From contig NZ_JAKUJZ010000002.1 in the NCBI RefSeq assembly GCF_022436675.1, positions 455,071 to 519,070 of the forward strand: a stretch of 64,000 nt of DNA, read 5' to 3'. This DNA comes from Rheinheimera hassiensis. GTDB lineage: Bacteria; Pseudomonadota; Gammaproteobacteria; Enterobacterales; Alteromonadaceae. Below are positions 26,774 to 35,537 of this stretch, piece by piece. The notes under the pieces were generated by a model. It made no database searches. It saw only the letters and a program-made list of their open reading frames with translations, and had not been told where the DNA came from. The translations under genes were made by a program, and so were the position numbers. Each line of letters begins with the position of its first letter. The first letter of the stretch is position 1.

Positions 26774-28465
26774 ATGACAGTTGCGCAAAATCACTACGAT
26801 GCCATAGTGGTTGGTTCCGGCATCAGCGGTGGCTGGGCTGCTAAAGAGCTGACTGAAAAAGGTCTGAAAGTGTTATTGTTAGAACGTGGCCGTGATATTG
26901 AACATATCAAAGATTACACCAATGCCCATAAAGAAGCATGGGACTACCCGCACCGTGACAGACCTACAGAGAAAATGAAGGCAATGCATCCGGTGCTAAA
27001 GCGGGATTACCCGCTAAATGAAAGCACCTATGGTATGTGGGCCAGCGACCAGGATTCACCTTATGTGGAGAAAAAACGCTTTGACTGGTTTCGCGGTTAT
27101 CATATGGGCGGCCGCTCGTTGTTGTGGGGGCGCCAGAGTTACCGTTTAAATGAAACGGACTTTGAAGCCAACTTACGCGAAGGCATAGCGGTAGACTGGC
27201 CAATTCGCTACGCCGATATTGCCCCCTGGTATGACTATGTAGAGCGTTTTGCCGGTATTTCCGGTAACCGTGATGGCTTGGATGTATTACCAGATGGCCA
27301 GTATCTGCCGGCGTTTGAACTTAACGTGGTAGAGCAATCAGTGGCAGCACGGTTAAAAAAAGCTTTTGGTGGCAGCCGTCATCTGATTTGTGGCCGCACA
27401 GCCAATATTTCCCAGCCAAAACCAGAACAAAACCGGGTCAATTGCCAATACCGCAATAAATGCTGGCTGGGTTGTCCTTTTGGTGCTTATTTCAGCACTC
27501 AGTCTTCCACCTTGCCTGTGGCAATGAAAACCGGCAATTTAACCGTGCGGCCGTTTTCTATTGTTACCCAGGTGTTGTACGACAAAGATAAAAAACGCGC
27601 CCGAGGTGTTGAGGTGCTCGACAGCGAAACCAACCAGACTTATGAATTTACCAGCAAAATCGTGTTTTTAAACGCGTCAGCGTTTAACTCAACCTGGGTG
27701 CTAATGAATTCCGCCACCGATATCTGGCAGGATGGTTTGGGCAGCAGCAGCGGTGAACTGGGCCACAATGTGATGGATCACCACTTAAACGCCGGTGCCT
27801 TTGGGGAAGTTGAAGGCTTTGACGACAAATACTATTTTGGCCGTCGCCCTACCGGTTTTTATATTCCGCGTTTTCGTAACTGGGGCGGCGATACACGCGA
27901 CTATTTACGTGGTTTTGGTTATCAGGGCGCGGCAAGCCGGCAGGGCTGGCAGCGAAACGTTGCCGAGGTAGGCATTGGTGCCGACTTGAAAGAAGCGCTG
28001 GCAGAGCCCGGCCCCTGGACTATTGGCATGAGTGGCTTTGGCGAGATTTTACCGGATCACAGTAATAAAATTTCGTTAGACCGCACAGTTAAAGATAAAT
28101 GGGGTTTACCCGTATTGGCGATGGACGCAGAGCTTAAAGCCAACGAAATTAAAATGCGTAAAGATATGATGCAGGATGGCATAGATATTCTTGAGGCGGG
28201 CGGGGCTAAAAACGTCAGAGGCTTTAACGGAGAATGTCATCCGGGTAAAGGTATTCATGAAATGGGCACCGCCCGTATGGGCCGCGATGCTAAAACCTCA
28301 GTGCTTAATGGCTTTAATCAGGTATGGGATGCGCCCAATGTTTTTATCACTGATGGCGCCTGTATGACGTCTGCCTCCTGTGTCAATCCGTCGTTAACCT
28401 ATATGGCGCTAACGGCTCGTGCAGCGGCTTACGCCGTAGACGCACTGAAAAAAGGAGAGCTGTAA
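26774..28465 (+). CDS. GMC-family FAD oxidoreductase, probable glycoside 3-dehydrogenase large subunit
   Basis: 563 residues. The FAD-binding Rossmann motif is VVGSGISGGWAAKEL (residues 12-26). The GMC C-terminal domain has a His-Asn pair typical of sugar oxidases/dehydrogenases: H495 in GIHEMGTARMG and N538 in SCVNPSLT. A cysteine group C224-x5-C230-x3-C234 (CQYRNKCWLGC) lies mid-protein, reminiscent of the Fe-S region in FAD-glucose dehydrogenases. There is no signal peptide; the next gene's Tat-bearing small subunit would carry it out, as in known three-subunit dehydrogenases. It probably oxidises the C3 hydroxyl of glucosides. No cytochrome c subunit is encoded nearby. Confidence 0.9.
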   Translation: MTVAQNHYDAIVVGSGISGGWAAKELTEKGLKVLLLERGRDIEHIKDYTNAHKEAWDYPHRDRPTEKMKAMHPVLKRDYPLNESTYGMWASDQDSPYVEKKRFDWFRGYHMGGRSLLWGRQSYRLNETDFEANLREGIAVDWPIRYADIAPWYDYVERFAGISGNRDGLDVLPDGQYLPAFELNVVEQSVAARLKKAFGGSRHLICGRTANISQPKPEQNRVNCQYRNKCWLGCPFGAYFSTQSSTLPVAMKTGNLTVRPFSIVTQVLYDKDKKRARGVEVLDSETNQTYEFTSKIVFLNASAFNSTWVLMNSATDIWQDGLGSSSGELGHNVMDHHLNAGAFGEVEGFDDKYYFGRRPTGFYIPRFRNWGGDTRDYLRGFGYQGAASRQGWQRNVAEVGIGADLKEALAEPGPWTIGMSGFGEILPDHSNKISLDRTVKDKWGLPVLAMDAELKANEIKMRKDMMQDGIDILEAGGAKNVRGFNGECHPGKGIHEMGTARMGRDAKTSVLNGFNQVWDAPNVFITDGACMTSASCVNPSLTYMALTARAAAYAVDALKKGEL

Positions 28466-28466
28466 T

Positions 28467-29018
28467 ATGGACAGGCGTGATGTGTTAAAAATGATTGCAG
28501 TAGCTACCGGTATGGCGCTGGTAGGTGGTGATTTATGGGCTGCGGGGCACAAATCAGCCGATGCTGGGAAAGCACTGTTTAGTCAGGCTGATATTGCTTT
28601 TATGGATGAAGTGGCTGAAACCATATTGCCAAAAACCGCTACGCCGGGGGCGAAAGATGCAGCTTGCGGCGCCATGATGGCGGTGATGGTTGCAGATTGC
28701 TATGAGCTGAAATACCAGACGGTATTTTTTGATGGCTTAAAAACAATTAAAGCCTTAGCAAAACAACAGTTTGACAAAGACTTTATGCAACTGAGCGCCG
28801 CGCAAAAGCATCAGTTACTGTCAGAATTAGATCAACAGGCAAAGCAGAGCATAAACAACCCGTTACCGCATTATTTCACCCTGATCAAACAGCTGACGTT
28901 AATGGTGTTTTTTACCTCCAAAGTGGGCGCTACAGAAGTGCTGCGTTATGTTGCTATACCAGGCCGGTACGATGGCAATCTGCCGTATAAAAAAGGCGAC
29001 CGTGCCTGGGCGACCTGA
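28467..29018 (+). CDS. Gluconate 2-dehydrogenase subunit 3-family protein (Tat small subunit)
   Basis: 183 residues with a twin-arginine leader (MDRRDVLKMIAVATGMALVG) and a helical mature domain (FMDEVAETILPKTATPGAKD) of the gluconate 2-dehydrogenase subunit 3 family. Such subunits escort and stabilise a GMC catalytic subunit through Tat export. AAGGAG lies before the ATG, 1 bp after the GMC stop, so the two are coupled. A strong terminator follows 22 bp after the stop. Confidence 0.92.
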   Translation: MDRRDVLKMIAVATGMALVGGDLWAAGHKSADAGKALFSQADIAFMDEVAETILPKTATPGAKDAACGAMMAVMVADCYELKYQTVFFDGLKTIKALAKQQFDKDFMQLSAAQKHQLLSELDQQAKQSINNPLPHYFTLIKQLTLMVFFTSKVGATEVLRYVAIPGRYDGNLPYKKGDRAWAT

Positions 29019-29040
29019 ACCATTTTTGTTTGTGTTTAAC

Positions 29041-29063
29041 AGGCGGCTGCGGCCGCCTTTTTT
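29041..29063 (+). terminator. Rho-independent terminator inside the keto-glycoside gene series
   Basis: AGGCGGC (29041-29047) pairs with GCCGCCT (29052-29058) around TGCG and is followed by six T (29058-29063). It ends 12 bp before the ATG of the DUF1080 gene, whose AAGG ribosome site directly abuts the T tract. It would cut most transcripts after the small subunit, leaving the DUF1080 gene dependent on read-through. Confidence 0.88.
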
Positions 29064-29075
29064 AAGGTATTAATA

Positions 29076-29831
29076 ATGAATTATTTACTGATTGGCGCAG
29101 CGTTGTCTTTCACTACTGCTGCTATTGCAGATACGGATATCAGCAAACTTACTGATGCACAGCGCCATGCCTTGGCGGCGAAAACGGAGGTCTGGACGCC
29201 AGTGCCGTCTGTTGTTACCGCAGCCGAAGGTCAGGCGCCGTCAGATGCAATACAGCTATTGGATCAAAACTTATCACAGTGGCAGTCTGTTAACAGCGGC
29301 GCTAAAGCGCAGTGGACTATGGCAGACGGCGTATTAACAGTAAAGCCGGGTACAGGCGATATCCGCAGTAAAGCGTCATTTTGCGATGTTCAGCTGCATC
29401 TGGAGTGGCGTGCCGGCAATGATCGGATGGATAAAGAAGGCCAGTTGCGCAATAACAGCGGTATTTTTTTGCAGGAGATGTACGAAATTCAGATTTTAGA
29501 TTCGTATCAGAATAAAACTTACCCAAATGGTCAGGCCGGTGCCGTATATAAACAGACCATACCGTTGGTTAATGCTACCAGACCAACAGGCGAGTGGCAG
29601 CATTACGATATTATTTACACCGCGCCGCGGTTTGATGGTGAAAAACGTGTATCGCCGGGCTATGTTACCGTGTTACATAACGGTGTGTTAGTGCAGAACC
29701 ATACTGAAATTACTGGCACCACCGAATGGATAGGCCAGCCTCAGGTAAAAGCCCACGGCTGCCTGCCGCTGAAATTACAAGATCATGGTGACAAGGTTAG
29801 CTTTCGTAATATCTGGCTGAGAAAGCTCTGA
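29076..29831 (+). CDS. DUF1080 (3-keto-disaccharide hydrolase/lyase-like) periplasmic protein
   Basis: 251 residues with a Sec signal ending about residue 19 (FTTAAIA). The mature part is a concanavalin-like jelly roll of the DUF1080 family: SKASFCDVQLHLEWR, NNSGIFLQEMYEIQILDSY, GAVYKQ and LKLQDHGDKVSFRNIWLRKL. Some family members cleave 3-keto-glycosides, which matches the GMC dehydrogenase just upstream. AAGG lies before the ATG, immediately after a terminator. A bidirectional terminator shared with fusA2 closes the gene. Specific activity (hydrolase or 1,2-lyase) cannot be told from sequence. Confidence 0.9.
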   Translation: MNYLLIGAALSFTTAAIADTDISKLTDAQRHALAAKTEVWTPVPSVVTAAEGQAPSDAIQLLDQNLSQWQSVNSGAKAQWTMADGVLTVKPGTGDIRSKASFCDVQLHLEWRAGNDRMDKEGQLRNNSGIFLQEMYEIQILDSYQNKTYPNGQAGAVYKQTIPLVNATRPTGEWQHYDIIYTAPRFDGEKRVSPGYVTVLHNGVLVQNHTEITGTTEWIGQPQVKAHGCLPLKLQDHGDKVSFRNIWLRKL

Positions 29832-29873
29832 GCTTAGCGGCGTATTAAATACCGCTACTGCTATAAAGCCTAT

Positions 29874-29909
29874 AAAAAAGCCCCGCTGGTTTGCACCGCG
29901 GGGCTTTTT
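29874..29909. terminator. Bidirectional terminator between DUF1080 gene and fusA2
   Basis: GCCCCGC (29880-29886) pairs with GCGGGGC (29898-29904). The stem is flanked by A6 on the left and T5 on the right, so it terminates both converging genes. Its left arm and loop (GCCCCGCTGGTTTGCAC) are almost identical to those of the terminator at 23392-23423. Confidence 0.92.
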
Positions 29910-29915
29910 ATAAAC

Positions 29916-29936
29916 TGCTTAGTGCTTAGTGCTTAG
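29916..29936. repeat. Three tandem copies of TGCTTAG at the fusA2 stop
   Basis: A 7-bp unit is repeated exactly three times; the last copy contains the fusA2 stop codon (TTA on the plus strand, 29933-29935). The repeats are stop-rich when read on either strand. Probably replication slippage. Confidence 0.8.
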
Positions 29937-32032
29937 TTTTTAGCAGCGGCAGCTTTCTTTTCTTTTTCTTTGGCGATAACAGTGTCCGCTACGTTAGTCG
30001 GGCACGGTGAGTAGTGCGAGAACTCCATAGAGAACTGACCACGGCCAGATGTCATAGTACGCAGAGTACTGATGTAACCGAACATTTCTGACAGTGGTAC
30101 GTCAGCTTTGATACGTACGCCAGTTACACCTGCTTCCTGACCAGAGATCATGCCACGACGACGGTTTAAGTCACCGATAACATCACCTACGTGATCTTCT
30201 GGTGTAAACACGTCAACTTTCATGATTGGCTCAAGCAGTTGCGCGCCCGCTTTTGGAATTGACTGACGGAAAGCGCCTTTCGCTGCGATTTCGAACGCGA
30301 TGGCTGATGAGTCAACCGCGTGGAAACCACCGTCGAATACTTCAACTTCTACGTCTAATACCGGGAAGCCCGCTAAAGTACCGGTAGACATCATAGAGGC
30401 AAAGCCTTTCTCGATGGCTGGCATAAATTCTTTTGGTACGCTACCACCAACTACGGTTGATTTGAACGTGAAGCCAGAGTTTTGCTCGCCCGGACGGATG
30501 CGGTAGTCGATTTTACCGTACTGACCTGAACCACCAGATTGCTTTTTGTGGGTGTAGCTGTCTTCGATTTCACGGGTAATCGTTTCACGGTAAGCAACCT
30601 GTGGCTGGCCTACAACTAATTCAACACCGTAAGTACGTTTTAAGATATCTACTTTGATATCTAAGTGTAATTCACCCATACCTTTAAGGATGGTTTCACC
30701 AGAGTCGATATCAGTTTCAACACGGAATGTTGGATCTTCAGCAACCATTTTACCGATAGCGATACCCATTTTTTCCACTGAACCTTTATCTTTTGGCGTA
30801 ACAGAGATAGAAATTACCGGCTCTGGGAAAACCATTGGCTCAAGGGTACAAGGGTGCTTAGGATCACACAGTGTGTGGCCTGTTTGAGTGTTGTTTTTCA
30901 TACCTACGATAGCGATGATGTCACCAGCTTGCGCAGTTGTAAGATCTGTACGGTCATTCGCATACATCTCAACCATACGGCCAACGCGTTCAGTTTTACC
31001 GGTGAAAGAGTTCAGGATGGTGTCACCCTTGTTCAGCACACCTGAGTAGATACGAACGAAAGTCAGGGCGCCGAAACGGTCATCCATGATTTTGAACGCT
31101 AAAGCGCGGAATGGTTCATCAGCAGAAACGATAGCGTGTTGACCGTTTTCGTTACCTTCTTCGTCAGTCAGAGGCTGTGGTACAACTTCAGTTGGGCTTG
31201 GCAGATAATCAACAACAGCATCTAAAACTAACTGCATACCTTTGTTTTTAAAGGCTGAACCACAGTAAGTTGGGAAGAAAGCCAGATCGCGAGTACCTTT
31301 ACGGATACAACGCTTAACGTCTTCGATTGAAGGCTCTTCACCTTCCATGTAAGCCATTAACAAGTCATCGTCTTGCTCAACAGCAGTTTCGATTAACTGT
31401 TCACGATACATTGCAACATCATCAGCCATATCAGCTGGAACATCAGTGACGGTATAGTTTTCTGGTAAACCAGATTCATCCCAGATGTACGCTTTTTGTG
31501 TTAACAGGTCGACAACGCCGGTGAAAGTCTCTTCGCGACCGATTGGTAACACCATGATTAATGGCTTAGCACCTAAAACTTTCTTAACTTGTTCAGTAAC
31601 GCGGATAAAATCAGCGCCGATACGGTCCAGTTTGTTTACGAAGATCAGACGTGATACTTCAGCGTCGTTAGCATAACGCCAGTTGGTTTCTGACTGAGGT
31701 TCAACACCACCTGAACCACAGAATACGCCGATACCGCCATCTAATACTTTCAGTGAACGGTATACTTCAACGGTAAAGTCAACGTGGCCCGGTGTATCGA
31801 TAACGTTGAAACGGTAGCCTTTCCAGAAACAGCTTACGGCTGCTGACTGGATAGTGATACCGCGCTCGGCTTCTTGTTCCATAAAGTCAGTTGTTGATTC
31901 ACCTTCGTGAACTTCACCTAACTTATGGATTTTACCGGTCAGTTTCAGGATACGCTCGGTAGTAGTGGTTTTGCCGGCATCGACGTGAGCGAAGATACCA
32001 ATGTTTCTGTATAAGGATAAATCTGCTGACAT
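29933..32032 (-). CDS. fusA2: Elongation factor G, second (EF-G2) type
   Basis: 699 residues. GTPase motifs are [12 protein letters not shown] (G1), [10 protein letters not shown] (G2), DTPGHVDF (G3) and NKLD (G4), followed by domains II-V with KPE-like [14 protein letters not shown] and a C-terminal lysine/alanine tail. It stands alone, not next to rpsL/rpsG/tufA, and its sequence ([29 protein letters not shown]) is of the extra EF-G found in Vibrio and Shewanella. It should catalyse translocation or ribosome recycling in the cytoplasm. The gene has a slightly different, more AT-leaning codon use than neighbours, as expected for high expression. Confidence 0.95.
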   Translation of the reverse strand: MSADLSLYRNIGIFAHVDAGKTTTTERILKLTGKIHKLGEVHEGESTTDFMEQEAERGITIQSAAVSCFWKGYRFNVIDTPGHVDFTVEVYRSLKVLDGGIGVFCGSGGVEPQSETNWRYANDAEVSRLIFVNKLDRIGADFIRVTEQVKKVLGAKPLIMVLPIGREETFTGVVDLLTQKAYIWDESGLPENYTVTDVPADMADDVAMYREQLIETAVEQDDDLLMAYMEGEEPSIEDVKRCIRKGTRDLAFFPTYCGSAFKNKGMQLVLDAVVDYLPSPTEVVPQPLTDEEGNENGQHAIVSADEPFRALAFKIMDDRFGALTFVRIYSGVLNKGDTILNSFTGKTERVGRMVEMYANDRTDLTTAQAGDIIAIVGMKNNTQTGHTLCDPKHPCTLEPMVFPEPVISISVTPKDKGSVEKMGIAIGKMVAEDPTFRVETDIDSGETILKGMGELHLDIKVDILKRTYGVELVVGQPQVAYRETITREIEDSYTHKKQSGGSGQYGKIDYRIRPGEQNSGFTFKSTVVGGSVPKEFMPAIEKGFASMMSTGTLAGFPVLDVEVEVFDGGFHAVDSSAIAFEIAAKGAFRQSIPKAGAQLLEPIMKVDVFTPEDHVGDVIGDLNRRRGMISGQEAGVTGVRIKADVPLSEMFGYISTLRTMTSGRGQFSMEFSHYSPCPTNVADTVIAKEKEKKAAAAKN

Positions 32033-32384
32033 AGTAGTCTCTATAAGCTAGGGGTTTGAAAATAGTGCGACAATATACAGGATTTTAAATCGATTTGCCC
32101 GAAAAAAAATTACAACAGCGGATGAATTTTTTGTCTCTGTAGCAAATTATTTGCAGATCCACAGGTGCACGGTGCGTGGAAACCCAATGTAGCATTAGTG
32201 CGAGTATTGTTTAGCTTATTTTGTGGCCGAAGTGCCTGCACGTTTTGGCTTACTACCTGATGTCCTATCTGTTTTTTGCCTTTTTGTATCTTTTCAATAG
32301 GGGATAACTGACTACACTAAGCCCCAAAGTACCGTGTCAAAGAGCGATGTGTGTCTGGCAAAATCAGGTTTAATTGAGGTGAAT
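32033..32384. other. Divergent intergenic region fusA2 / thioredoxin-like gene
   Basis: About 350 bp without a credible gene. A TATATT at about 32073-32078 read on the minus strand could be the fusA2 -10, with no good -35. On the plus strand an in-frame GTG at 32334 could extend the thioredoxin gene, but it lacks a ribosome site. Otherwise nothing identifiable. Confidence 0.5.
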
Positions 32385-33296
32385 ATGTTGGTAAGAATAC
32401 TGTATCTGATAACAATGGCGTTATTCAGTTTGTCTGGGCAGGCTCAAAGCTACAACGATATAGCACTGCAGCGATTTGATACCGCAGATCAGGTGACGCT
32501 TGGCAGCCTGGATCCCGATAAACCGACATACCTGAAGATGTGGGCCACCTGGTGTAAACCCTGTATGGAGCAAATGCCGCACTTTGAGAAGTTGCAGCAT
32601 AAGTTTGCCGATAAAGTGAATATTATCGCGGTAAATATCAACATTAATGAAGACAGTAATAAAATCGCTGAGGTGATTAAACGCTACGGTCTGACAATGC
32701 CGGTATGGTTGGATAACGAAGGTCAGCTTGGCGTGGCTTTAGGGCTGACAGGTACGCCATACAGTGTGCTGATCAACACCGACGGCAAAGTGGTGTATAG
32801 CACGCATGAGTCAGACGACAAGTTAGACCGCTTTATCAGCATGCTGGCAAAAGGGCAGAAATTGCAAAATGCCACCACAGATGTGATCAGCACCCAACAA
32901 AAGCAGGTATTGCTGCAACCCTGGCAACAGGGGGAGCACCTGCTGTTTTTTACAGCAACCTGGTGCGATTGGTATCTACTTGATTCCCGGCCAGAAATGG
33001 CCAGCAAATGTAAGCAGGCACAAATGGGGCTGAATGCCTTGCAGCAGCGGTTGCCAGAACAGCCCTGGCATGGTGTGGTCAATCATTTGTGGACCGATCA
33101 GCAGGCGCTACAGGACTTTACTACGCAGTATAATATGCAACTACCTTTTAGCATTGACACCGCTGGAGTGTTGTTTAATGCTTTTAATATCAGAAGTATT
33201 CCTACATTACTAAAGCTAAAAGATGGCAAAATACTCATCAGAATAACTGATTTTACTGATGAAGATATGGTTGTTCAGCAACTGTCTGGTCAATAG
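32385..33296 (+). CDS. Periplasmic tandem thioredoxin-like (TlpA/ResA-type) protein
   Basis: 303 residues from the ATG at 32385, preceded by GAGGTG. A Sec signal ends near residue 20 (LFSLSGQA). The first thioredoxin-fold domain (about 25-155) has the active site WATWCKPC (C57, C60) and the cis-proline in TGTPYS. The second half (about 180-300) looks like another thioredoxin fold: FFTATWCDWY, with a lone C194, C209 further on and the cis-Pro loop RSIPTLL. The second CxxC is lost. It probably reduces or shuffles disulfides outside the cytoplasm; no partner gene is adjacent. Confidence 0.85.
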   Translation: MLVRILYLITMALFSLSGQAQSYNDIALQRFDTADQVTLGSLDPDKPTYLKMWATWCKPCMEQMPHFEKLQHKFADKVNIIAVNININEDSNKIAEVIKRYGLTMPVWLDNEGQLGVALGLTGTPYSVLINTDGKVVYSTHESDDKLDRFISMLAKGQKLQNATTDVISTQQKQVLLQPWQQGEHLLFFTATWCDWYLLDSRPEMASKCKQAQMGLNALQQRLPEQPWHGVVNHLWTDQQALQDFTTQYNMQLPFSIDTAGVLFNAFNIRSIPTLLKLKDGKILIRITDFTDEDMVVQQLSGQ

Positions 33297-33412
33297 TATT
33301 TATGCTGTTTACATCAAGGCTACCCTGGCGCCGTCTTTTATCGGCGCTATTTATCTGTGCTATTTAATAGCGCGATGCAGAGCAATTAACATTTTCAGGA
33401 AGTGCCGCCTAA

Positions 33413-34249
33413 ATGGGAAATAAAGTATCTGGCAACCATGCAGCAATAGGCATTTTTGACTCTGGTATTGGCGGTTTATCTGTAGCGCTGGCGATACGGC
33501 AACGGTTACCCAACGAACGCATTATTTATGTTGCCGATACCGGCCACGCGCCATACGGCGAAAAAACTGATGATTATATCTACCAGCGTATGCACAGCAT
33601 TAGTCAGCATTTAGTCAACTGTGGTGTTAAAGCTATTGTTGTGGCCTGTAATACGGCAACCACTGCTGCCATTGCAAAGCTAAGAGCGCAGTATGCATTA
33701 CCGGTAATTGGTGTAGAGCCAGGTGTAAAACCAGCGGTGCTGTCCAGCAAAACAGGCGTTGTCGGCGTATTAGCAACTCCCAGGACATTACTGACACCGT
33801 CTTTTGCTACATTGGCACAACGCTTTGCAACTCAGGCAACAGTGCTGCTGCAACCTTGCCCCGAGCTGGTGCCATTAATAGAGGCGTTGGATTTTAGTGG
33901 CGATAAAATGAGGGTATTGCTGAAAAGTTATATTCAACCGCTGTTAGATAAAGGCGCCGACACACTGGTGTTGGGCTGTACGCATTATAATTTTGTCGCA
34001 AATACAATCGCCGAAATAGCCGGGCCTGACGTCAGTATTATCCGCACTGAAATGGCGGTAGCTAAGGAGTTGCAGCGGCGGTTGACTGAGGCTGATTTAA
34101 TAAACACTGATTTAATAAATAAGCGTACAGCCAAAGCGACAGAGACCTTTTATACCAGCGGCAATATCGATATTTTTAACACTCAGCTGCAGAGTTTGTG
34201 GGGTAGCGCAGATACGGTTCACCGACTGCAACACAAAGTACCGGATTGA
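33413..34249 (+). CDS. murI: Glutamate racemase
   Basis: 278 residues; makes D-glutamate for peptidoglycan. Key motifs: IGIFDSGIGGLSVALAI (substrate-binding D and S), ADTGHAPYGEK, the first catalytic cysteine C79 in VVACNTATT, and the second C189 with H191 in LVLGCTHYNF. Near the C-terminus a short in-frame duplication gives DLINTDLIN (about residues 229-238; 15-bp repeat). It stands alone between the thioredoxin-like gene and the MFS gene. Cytoplasmic. Confidence 0.96.
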   Translation: MGNKVSGNHAAIGIFDSGIGGLSVALAIRQRLPNERIIYVADTGHAPYGEKTDDYIYQRMHSISQHLVNCGVKAIVVACNTATTAAIAKLRAQYALPVIGVEPGVKPAVLSSKTGVVGVLATPRTLLTPSFATLAQRFATQATVLLQPCPELVPLIEALDFSGDKMRVLLKSYIQPLLDKGADTLVLGCTHYNFVANTIAEIAGPDVSIIRTEMAVAKELQRRLTEADLINTDLINKRTAKATETFYTSGNIDIFNTQLQSLWGSADTVHRLQHKVPD

Positions 34250-34272
34250 CCAGCCACTACGATTTTTTCCGA

Positions 34273-34303
34273 TTAAGTATTGATTATGTTTAAGTATTGA
34301 TTA
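34273..34303. repeat. Direct repeat TTAAGTATTGATTA x2
   Basis: A 14-bp sequence occurs at 34273-34286 and 34290-34303 (17-bp period), followed by a partial third copy GGTTAAAGTA. It lies 45-75 bp upstream of the MFS start and could be a regulator-binding array or slippage. Confidence 0.6.
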
Positions 34304-34346
34304 GGTTAAAGTACAGCAATAAAGCCCCTGGTTGTGAGCATTTTAC

Positions 34347-35537
34347 GTGACAATACACCATTCTCCTTACTGGCGTTTATCCAGCTTTTATTTTTTTAAC
34401 TGTGTCGCTTTAGGGCTTCTGCTGCCATTTTGGGGCCTCTATATGCAGTCACTGGGTTATCAGGCAGCTGAAATTGGTTTTGTCAGTGCGTTGTTAATGG
34501 TTACCAATGTTTTCTCTCCACCACTTTGGGGTTGGTGGGCTGACAAAACTGGCAAACGTCTGAAATTAATCCGCTGGGGCGCGGCAGCAAGCGCTGTATG
34601 TTTTGCGTTATTGCTGCATGACCGTGGACTGATATGGATGGTGCTGTCTATCATTGCCTGTGGTGTTTGCTGGCAAGGTATCAATGCTCAGTTTGAAACG
34701 GTGACGTTAGATTCTCTGCCTGATAACAGTATTAACTACAGCCGGATCAGGCTTTGGGGGTCAGTTGGTTTTGTGTTTGCGGTGAGCGGGGGAGGCTGGT
34801 TATTTGACCAACTACCGCTTACGTTGTTACCTGTGCTGATTACGTGCGCATTAGCGTTAATGTGGGGCAGCACCCTGACAGTCAGAGAACCGGCTAAAAC
34901 GATAAAAGTGCAGCAGCAAAGCCAAAGTATGTGGCAGCAGCTTCGCCAACCGGCATTGATAGCACTGTTGCTGGCGCTTACTCTGGTGTATTTTAGCCAC
35001 GGCAGTTATTACAGTTTTTACAGCATTTATCTGGAGCAGTTGCGGTACGACAAAACCACTATGGGCTTGCTGTGGTCTATAGCTGTTTTGGCTGAATTAG
35101 TGGTATTTGCGCTGATGCCTGCGCTGCTAAAGCGATTCGCGGTTAGCGCTATTTTGCTCATCAGCCTGCTTGCCACTTCCTTGCGTTGGCTGGGTTTAGC
35201 TTATGGTGCAGACTGGCTTGCTGTTTTAGTGTTTTGTCAATTATTGCACGGTCTTAGCTTCAGTGCTGTGCATGCTTGCGCTATTGAATTGATATACCGT
35301 TACTTTGGCGATAGTTGTAAAGGTCGTGGCCAGGCGCTGTATTACGCGATTTGTGTCGGCACAGGGCAGGCAAGTGGTGCTCTTGTCAGTGGTTGGCTAT
35401 GGGAGCGAAGCCCTGTTATTAGTTTTGTCGTAGCCGCCCTAGCTGCAAGCATTGCTGCTGTGTTAGTTATAGCGGCATTATATTTGCCAACCTTATCATT
35501 ATCGCTTCGGCGCGGGGCCGGTACTCGCCCTGATTAA
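34347..35537 (+). CDS. MFS transporter of the HcaT/LacY-like branch
   Basis: 396 residues with twelve predicted membrane helices. The start is a GTG (34347) with a poor ribosome site; the first helix begins within ten residues, so later starts would cut into it. The inter-helix 2-3 loop WGWWADKTGKRLKL is the MFS motif A. The N-terminal pattern YWRLSSFYFFNCVALGLLLP is of the MFS_1-like group that includes 3-phenylpropionate and sugar permeases. Substrate unknown. Its 3' end overlaps the converging lacI gene by 39 bp, so they may be functionally paired, but this is weak evidence. Confidence 0.85.
   Translation: MTIHHSPYWRLSSFYFFNCVALGLLLPFWGLYMQSLGYQAAEIGFVSALLMVTNVFSPPLWGWWADKTGKRLKLIRWGAAASAVCFALLLHDRGLIWMVLSIIACGVCWQGINAQFETVTLDSLPDNSINYSRIRLWGSVGFVFAVSGGGWLFDQLPLTLLPVLITCALALMWGSTLTVREPAKTIKVQQQSQSMWQQLRQPALIALLLALTLVYFSHGSYYSFYSIYLEQLRYDKTTMGLLWSIAVLAELVVFALMPALLKRFAVSAILLISLLATSLRWLGLAYGADWLAVLVFCQLLHGLSFSAVHACAIELIYRYFGDSCKGRGQALYYAICVGTGQASGALVSGWLWERSPVISFVVAALAASIAAVLVIAALYLPTLSLSLRRGAGTRPD

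Noticed and set aside
29916..29936. TGCTTAG triplicate as a possible CRISPR or attachment site
   Set aside because: Unit too short, no spacers, no cas genes or mobile element nearby; simple slippage is enough.
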